Origin: Elmis aenea
Lineage: Eukaryota; Arthropoda; Insecta; Coleoptera; Elmidae
NCBI GenBank assembly: GCA_947652605.1
Contig: OX393577.1
Coordinates: 53,530,108-53,594,107 of the forward strand
Reading direction: 5' to 3'
Length of the DNA stretch: 64,000 bases
Under the pieces are notes generated by a model, which saw only the letters and a program-made list of their open reading frames with translations, did no database searches and was not told where the DNA came from. Of the stretch, positions 57,425 through 64,000 are shown one piece after another. Each line of letters opens with the position of its first letter. Position 1 is the stretch's first letter. The position numbers and the translations under genes are program-made.

Positions 57425-58106
57425 TAAAGTGTAAACCTTCGGGGGTAGCTGCAGAACAAATGACAAAATTAGCTTTTTTAGTTAAAACGTTAACAAGTTT
57501 GAAGAATATGCATAATTTCATTTAAATCTGGAAGAGCTGCAACTTGCAGCCTTTATGGTCAAATAATAATAACAGTAAAATATTTATAGCAACTTAAAAA
57601 TGTACTACGAAATTGCTTGTTGTTAAAAAAAAAAAGTTGTTGCTCTGTTTTATTGCATAAGGTCACTGTGCTATTTCTTATTTGATAACTTTAATTCTGT
57701 AAAAAAGCAAAGGTTTTTAAAATTAAAAGAATTAATTAAGTATTGATACATCAAAAATTAAAGACTATAATTGGCTAAATTAAGTAAAGTAACGGTGTGT
57801 TTAATAAATTGACTGTAATTGGGAAGACAAATATGTATTAAAAATATTCTTTGGAGACAAATGAGCCATAATTACCTTTAATTTAAATACAAATATACTT
57901 TAGGGCGATTAGCTACAAAAAGCTAGAGCGTTGATATTGTAAATCTTCAAGCATAAGATGTTAAACTTGGCGTTTAATATTTTCTGCCATAAATAATATT
58001 TACGTTTTACATAAGACATTTTAAAAATGTATTAAAACCATTTCTATATTTTTCAGTGCATTGTTATTTTGTATTTCTGTACAGATTTAATGACCTTAAA
58101 TTGTTG
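57425..58106. other. No gene recognised
   Basis: AT-rich spacer between the LINE and the mariner remnant. Confidence 0.35.
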
Positions 58107-58110
58107 TATA

Positions 58111-58998
58111 AGGGGTACCTATAAGTAATGCCGTTTTGTGATACTTATGCTCAATTTTATTGTATTGATCATTTATTTCAAATTAGTCTACAAAATAATT
58201 CCTATAATTATTGACAATCTTTTCTCATCTCTCTGGTAGACTCTTAATTATTTTCTTGTAAATGAGAATGGTTTTGTGGTGAAATACTTTATGAGTGTTG
58301 CCGCGGTAGCTTAATTTTTCTCACGATGAAAATGCTCCATTGACCTGAAGAGTTACTAGTAAGACGGAGCTACATCTGGAGAATATGGCGGGTGAGGTAG
58401 GACTTCCCAGCCCAACTCCTTGATTTTTGTTAAGTGATTCTGGCGCTATGATGTCTTGCGTTATCATGCTGGAGAATGACACTCGTCCTATTACTCAGCC
58501 TAGTACGTTTTTAAAGTAAAACGATATTTAGTTTGTCAAGCTGTGGGCATAAATAGCAGTTATCGTTTCATTAGGATTCAAAAGCTCGTAGTGGATAATC
58601 CTTGTGAAATCCCACAATACTGACATTAACACTTTTTTAGAGTGATGACCTCCTTTCGGTGTGGCTATTCTGGTGTTGTATCGTTTTTTCTTATGTGGAT
58701 TGCTGTATAGAACCCGCTTTTCATCTCCAGTAATAATTCGTTTAAGAAATGGAACCTAGATAAAAGTGCACTGCAGATGGTTAAACGCTGCATTTTGTTT
58801 TCAACTGAAGTTGATGGGAGACTCACATCCTTCTCTTTGCACCTTCTTTAGTTGTTTCAAGCACCGTTAACACTGATGACCACGATGTTTTAAGTTTTTT
58901 TTGCTAATTCTTAAATGGTTTACCTGGGATCAGCTTTAATTTCTGCAATATTTTTTCAATCTAAAGAAAAATGATATAATATACTTATGGGTACCCCT
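58111..58998 (-). mobile_element. mariner element, 888 bp deletion copy
   Basis: AGGGGTACCTATAAGTA at the left and its inverted partner TACTTATGGGTACCCCT at the right form the terminal repeats, with TA immediately outside (58109-58110 and 58999-59000). The interior carries a broken mariner transposase on the minus strand. At 888 bp it is about 400 bp shorter than usual for mariner, mainly from loss of the N-terminal DNA-binding half. Confidence 0.88.
58260..58965 (-). pseudogene. mariner transposase, C-terminal two-thirds, decayed
   Basis: Blocks read in order on the minus strand: RFLKRIITGDEKRVLYSNPH (first catalytic D; the usual Trp after GDEK is Arg), HHSKKVLMSVLWDFTRIIHY, ELLNPNETI, VILQHDNARHHSA (second catalytic D) and ELGWEVLPHPPYSPDVAPS (third D, giving the D34D spacing type). 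Frameshifts and stops separate several blocks, and the N-terminal helix-turn-helix half is missing. The motif set identifies mariner rather than Tc1. Confidence 0.9.
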
Positions 58999-59000
58999 TA

Positions 59001-59908
59001 CTTAATTTAAATGAATTCTAAAGTTACAAAAAACTAGAAGATATTTTTTAATTCAAAATTCGTACTTTTGTTTCTATTTTAAGTCTCTTTTGACTTGAGA
59101 ATTTGTCTTTGTAACTAGTGAAAAGGGATTTCCTGATGTTAATGTACGAATGTGTTTAAACGTTGATAGATATTAATTCATTTTACATTAAAATTCTACT
59201 GGAGAAGTTAATTTAGACGTAGAGCTTCGCTACTTGAGTTATTATTCATGAATGATTAGCGAACAACACAGCGCCCCCTGAATTCAACAAAATTGGCTGA
59301 AATAAACCAAGCGGAGAATCGAAGTTGTGTCAGACAGATTTTGAAATACGTCTCCCCAGAGTGTCAGTGAAATTATAAATAATATCCTTTCGAGTACAAT
59401 ATGCAAGTATATGCATATAAATTAAAAGTAACTTTATTGCCAATACGGTGATTCATAGATTGCGTAGGTATTAATGTTTTTAATAATTGATGTGTTTAAT
59501 AGTGCACAGTTTTAATTAATAATATAGAGATTAAATATGTTTTCAATTTAGTATAATTGGTCATTGCGGCAATTTAACATAATTGGTAGTGTTTTTTATA
59601 GCGTGCTTAGTTATAAACATATAGCAGTTAACTGTTTGAATGGACGTAATATTATATACTACTAAAAAAAGTAAAAAAAAAAGTTTTTTTTTCATCTACA
59701 AAATTCTGAGCAAATTTAAATAATGTATTCATATTTTAAGAATAAGAGATCTTTTTTAATTTTTTGAATAAAAAAATATAATCCTTTAAAAGGATAAAAG
59801 AAATGCTATCTATGATATTTTTGTAGGTAAATACTTTATTGTATATTTGAGCTTTGTACCTAATGGTAGAGAGTCGTAAGGTTAAAAAGAAGAAGAAACT
59901 TATTGATA
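59001..59908. other. No gene recognised
   Basis: AT-rich. A small patch at 59260-59340 is less AT-rich but has no supported ORF. Confidence 0.35.
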
Positions 59909-59910
59909 TA

Positions 59911-60968
59911 CAGGGTGTTTCTAGATTATTGCGAAAAATTCGGAAGGTGTTTTTTATCGAAAATTAAAAGGGGTCTTTTATACTAATTTTTTCCTTAGAC
60001 GTCTCCTTTTGGAGTTACACCACCCTGAAGGGGAGCGGTAAAATCAGGTTTTTATTTTATTTCTCAAATTTGGATGAATGTAGGAGTCTGATATTTGGTA
60101 GATGTTCTATACTTATTAAAAGGTTTTCCATAGTAATATTGTTAATCATCTACTACCTTCACAGGGGGCTGAAAAGTGTGACCCCTGTTGTTTTTTTTTG
60201 CAGAACGTGTTGGTGGGTTGAAATTTTCCAATTAAATGATTTTTTTTAAAGCTTGAATTATTTAGAAACTTTTTTTATTCTTTAGTTTTTCTCGTAAAAC
60301 CTAAAGTTCTAAGTAAAAAATAAAATAAGTAAACATGAACCATTAAATATTCCAATATAAAACGATTCATTTTGGTGGTTGCCATGGTTTGTTAATGTTA
60401 ATTTTGGGTAGAATTGACGGGTGTAATTCATTTTGACGTTTACGCGGCGACAACGCTAAAACACCCGTCAATTTTACCCAATATGAACATAAACAAACCA
60501 TGGCAACCACCAAAATAAATCGTTTTATAATGGAATATTTGATGGTGCATGTTTACTTATTTTATTTTTTAATTAAAAACTGTAGGTTTAACGAGAAAAA
60601 GTAAAGAATAAAAAAAGTTTCTAAATAAATCAAGCTCTTAGACACAAAATTTTAAATTGCCTAATGTTAACCAACCAAAAAGTTCTGATTAAAAAAACCA
60701 ACAGGGGTCGCCCCTGTGAAGGTGGGAGATGATTGAAAAGATTACTATGGGAAACCTTTTTAAGTATAAAACATTTACCAAATATCATTCTCCTACATAT
60801 ATGCAAATTTGAGAAATAGAATAAAAACCTAATTTTACCGCTCCCCTTTAGGGGGATGTAACTCCGAAAGGGGACGCCTAAGGATTTTTTTTTGTATAAA
60901 AAACCCCCTTAATTTTTGATAAAGAATCTCCTTCCAATTTTTTTTTGCAATATTTAAGAAACACCTTG
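59911..60968. mobile_element. Foldback element, 1.06 kb
   Basis: CAGGGTGTTTCTAGATTATT and an inverted AAGAAACACCTTG lie inside TA. The arms of about 500 bp share CTCCTTTTGGAGTTACA, GTAAAATCAGGTTTTTATTT, GGTTTTCCATAGTAATATT, GGTGGTTGCCATGGTTTGTT and ACGGGTGT with their complements; the centre is near 60430. No transposase motif was found. The solo arm at 11553-11808 is the same family. Confidence 0.87.
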
Positions 60969-61135
60969 TATAATAACTGGTTCTCGTTTCCTGCACCCAA
61001 CAAATAAAGAAAAAGTTGCACAGTTTTTGTTATGTATTATCGTACATTTAAATTTTCTGTGAAAATTTACACCATGCATTTAGACAATTCGTAAGACAAT
61101 TTAAGAGCTTACAGTTGCACTGTTCTTTCTGTATA

Positions 61136-61614
61136 CAGGGTGATTTAATTTGACTGTCGCACCCTTATAACTTTGTTATTTTAAGAGGAAACCTCCATAA
61201 ACCTTAAATTTTTATAAATCGTTGAAATTTTTTATCGAATAATAACAAAACATAATTAGACAGATTATAAAATGTCAATTACTACTACGATTCTGTTTTG
61301 TTTAGTTAAATACAACGATTATCTAAAAAATAGCAAATAAGTTTTAAACTCATTTTCTCAAAAATTTTCCGGTGTATGCTTATTTTTTTAATAAACTTAG
61401 GATTAAATTCTCTATCAGAATCATTAAAAATAGTATACCATAAAATGTAAAAAAAGTTGACAATCACCAGTCTGACATATTTCATTGTAGAAAAAACATT
61501 TGAACGTCATTCGGTAGAGAATTTTCCACGATTCACAAAAATGTAAGGTTTATAGGTGTTTTCTCTTAAAATAACAAAGTTATAAGGGTGCGACAGTCAA
61601 ACTGAATCACCCTG
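61136..61614. mobile_element. Foldback element, 479 bp
   Basis: CAGGGTGATTTAATTTGACT and the mirror AGTCAAACTGAATCACCCTG lie inside TA. The arms share GTCGCACCCTTATAACTTTG, TTAAGAGGAAACCTCCATAA-like blocks and AAACCTTA with their complements. The middle is AT-rich and non-coding. Confidence 0.85.
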
Positions 61615-61616
61615 TA

Positions 61617-63150
61617 CATTTTGAAAATTTAACCAGTCAATATTTACCAGAATGATCTTGGTACTTGCATGACTTAAATAATTTAAGAAGATTACCATAA
61701 TAACTGTGCTATGAAAAGATTGATACCACCACTTAATAGGCACAATTAATAACAATGGAAACATTTAAATTTGTATCTAAAACACCAAAGAAGATATTAA
61801 ATAAAATAAAAAATTGCTAATTTTAATATTTTGCTTTTATCAAGTAAAAGTTTGAATTTTTTAAAAACATCTGATTATCGCAAAAAAGTTAGCTTTAATG
61901 CATGTCACTTTTTGGTAATTTAACTAATGTCTTACATTAAAATTTATAAAATTCCTGTGGTGGCCCAAATTAGGTAGTACATCGTGTACATTAAACCATT
62001 ATTGATTTATTCATGTTATACCAACATAAATTTATAAGTTACAAACAGGTACCTTGGTGCGAAAATCTTTTATGGATTAAGTTTTTGTGGTGTTGTGTAC
62101 AGTAATATCTTGATTTATTCACGACAAACTTGCAAAACATTAAAGAACACGCGGTAAGCAAATTACCATGAAAAATAAACTTCGCATCTTACAGCTGTTT
62201 TTAAACTCAACCAAAAGTTATAATAAATATGTGATAGATAGCGTTGAGTTAAAAACGAAAAGCTACTTTTCCCATTATGTAATTTAAAGTCATTGAAACA
62301 AAGACGGTGTTAATCGAAGCGGCGTTTCCGACTGAATTCTAAAATCAGTTCAACAACCAACAGAAGGTCAGAAAATTTTTACGAGTCATTACTCTGTTAG
62401 GATTAATACTGAAGTTCGTTTAGAGCTTTTAGGGTAGTTCTTTTATCTCTCTCTATCCTAAAACGGGCTAGGTAACGTTTCCAAGGAAGATAAAACACTA
62501 ACCGTGATCCATTTCCGACCGAACAAACCGACTAGGGGTAGTGATACTCACTTGATTCTCAATTCAACCAAAAATATTGCGTTTTACACGTGTAAGCTTT
62601 GTTGGTTGTTTTTTTCTTAACGTCATCCTTATTAATTCCGTATGTCTAACGAGCACTTTTCGCTGAGTTTTCTTTGTATCTGACGTATGAACGGATTTTT
62701 GCGATAAATTGGCAATAAATCTGCTTTGGTAAAAAATGTTGCCATTTATGTAACGATTTTGCTCATGGCGCTTTTAACTTTTTGAGGTTTTGTGCACTGA
62801 TTGATCTGCTCGTGGAACTCTATTGACTCGGTGTATAGCGCACCCATTTATCTCCTGAAAAAACTTCATTAAATGTCATACGTTTCAGTTTGAAGTTTTA
62901 TTATTAGTACAATTGCTTTCAATAAGTTTTATGTGCGCATCAATTACTTTTTTGTAATCTTTTCATGTAAAGACAAAAAAATAATAGCCAATAAGTCTTC
63001 GGTTACAAAATTTATAAACTGAACTTTTGTAAACAGATTGTACTCCAAGCACAGTCTACTACGCAATAGATTAAAGATAGGAATTGATGATAATTTACAA
63101 AATGCATGATATTTTCAAAGCAATAACACCAACTAAAATACACCGACTAA
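61617..63150. other. No gene recognised
   Basis: The segment 62280-62580 is less AT-rich (for example CCGACCGAACAAACCGACTA) and could be part of a host exon or regulatory DNA, but no frame or splice pair stands out. Confidence 0.3.
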
Positions 63151-63190
63151 ATACAGGGTGTCCCAAAGTTGACGCTTGCTAAATTTTATT

Positions 63191-63854
63191 CAGGGTGTCC
63201 TATAAGGTATGCCCTCGCTACTTTTTGCATAAATTGAATGTTTAGGACCTAAATGAAACGTTTTAACAGGTAAAGAATTTTTTTATGGTTCCCGTCTTAT
63301 ACAGGTTGTCCCAATTATCGTGAACAGCATGGGGATCTCGTAAACGGTAAGAGATACAGAGTTGGTTAAATGATTTAAAATTACCTATAATGTGATAGCA
63401 ACTGTTCTATGAAAAAAAAATCAATTGAAAAAATTTATAGTTTTTGCGCTATTGATAAAAACTTTCTTATTTTAAATACGGCTAATGTTAAAATAACAAA
63501 AACAATTGAAGATAGGTAAAATTTATTAACAAATTTCAAATCTACCCAAAAAAGTGCCCCAATAATGTCGAAAAATTTTTGAGTGTGATCTCAAATAAGC
63601 AAGTTATAAGTAAAAATTAATATTTTTTTCAAGATGTTTTTTTTTTCATAGAACGGTTGGTCTTAAATAATAGATCATTTTGACTCGTTAAACCAACCCT
63701 GTATCTCTTACCGTTTACGAGTTTCCATGCTGTTCACAATAACTGAGAGTATATGAAGGGTGACATAAAAAAAATCTGTAAAAACGTTTTAATTACGTCT
63801 TAAACATTCGATTTATGCAATAATTAGAAAAGGCATACTTTCAGTGACACCCTG
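63191..63854. mobile_element. Composite foldback, second copy of the 26.2-kb family
   Basis: CAGGGTGTCCTATAAGGTAT and an inverted GGCATACTTTCAGTGACACCCTG-like end delimit the unit. Inner landmarks in order match 26184-26928: AATGTTTAGGACCTAAATGA, ACAGGTTGTCCCAATTATCG, GAACAGCATGGGGATCTC, AGAGATACAGAGTTGGTTAA, then the mirror. An extra terminus TACAGGGTGTCCCAAAG lies just before it at 63152. TA is not preserved at these inner borders. Confidence 0.8.
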
Positions 63855-64000
63855 TTTCATTGTATCCAGAGTTTTTAGTGCTTTTTTTAAAAGCAAAAAT
63901 CTAAATAGTGTTCCAAAGGAATAACAAAGCTGTTGATAGTTTCAACAGGAAAATTTCATCTGTTTACAGTACTTTAGGAATTAAATTGTTAGCATGTTTG

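Noticed and set aside
1..64000. CRISPR arrays, bacterial operons, rRNA genes, tRNA genes
   Set aside because: No direct-repeat and spacer pattern, no ribosome-binding-site-led gene series, no conserved rRNA blocks and no convincing tRNA cloverleaf were seen. tRNA detection by eye is unreliable, so a covariance-model scan would be needed to exclude one.

Overview
The window looks like insect nuclear DNA. It is about two-thirds A+T and has no operons or dense coding. Almost every recognisable protein fragment belongs to a transposable element seen in arthropods: hAT, piggyBac, mariner, Jockey-type and RNase H-bearing LINEs, a Helitron-like N-terminus, and long inverted-repeat (foldback) elements starting TACAGGGTG. 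No host gene could be named. I cannot settle the insect order from the sequence.

Layout. 0-5 kb: a small MITE, a foldback built from 'ACAATTCTTCGCC' tandem units (1820-2351) and two hAT-type MITEs. 7-10.3 kb: a probable decayed piggyBac-like element and a cluster of nested foldbacks. 12-14.4 kb: a palindromic MITE and the best host coding candidate, a 3'-terminal exon at 13969-14418. 15-19.4 kb: three hAT MITEs with perfect 8-bp target-site duplications (TSDs), a piggyBac MITE inside a foldback arm, a Harbinger-like hairpin inside a hAT MITE, and a possible short exon. 20-21.7 kb: a 1.2-kb palindrome. 23-24.4 kb: two CRE-containing, GC-richer spots that may be promoter or first-exon DNA. 24.6-27.5 kb: a broken LINE reverse transcriptase between direct repeats, then a hAT remnant split by a composite foldback. 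29-33.7 kb: another foldback and a hAT MITE with (CCGACT)n arms. 35-37 kb: three LINE pieces in mixed orientation. 38.6-44 kb: five inverted-repeat elements in near succession, one holding an internally deleted piggyBac and one holding a decayed transposase HTH domain. 45.6-48.1 kb: a full-length hAT transposon with exact 8-bp TSD and one internal stop codon. 49.6-51.3 kb: Helitron-like material. 56-57.4 kb: the 3' part of a LINE with RNase H. 58.1-59 kb: a mariner deletion derivative. 59.9-63.9 kb: three more foldbacks.

How it fits together. The DNA is best read as intergenic or intronic sequence repeatedly hit by cut-and-paste transposons and later by insertions into those insertions. The palindromic elements preserve history: where a piggyBac unit landed in one arm, the other arm keeps a version of the uninterrupted site. 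The most informative single element is the foldback at 42954-44042. Its two arms each carry the 5' end of the same transposase-like gene, including a DUF4817-like helix-turn-helix. This suggests that TACAGGGTG foldbacks, flanked by TA, arise by inverted duplication of one end of a Tc1/mariner-like transposon.
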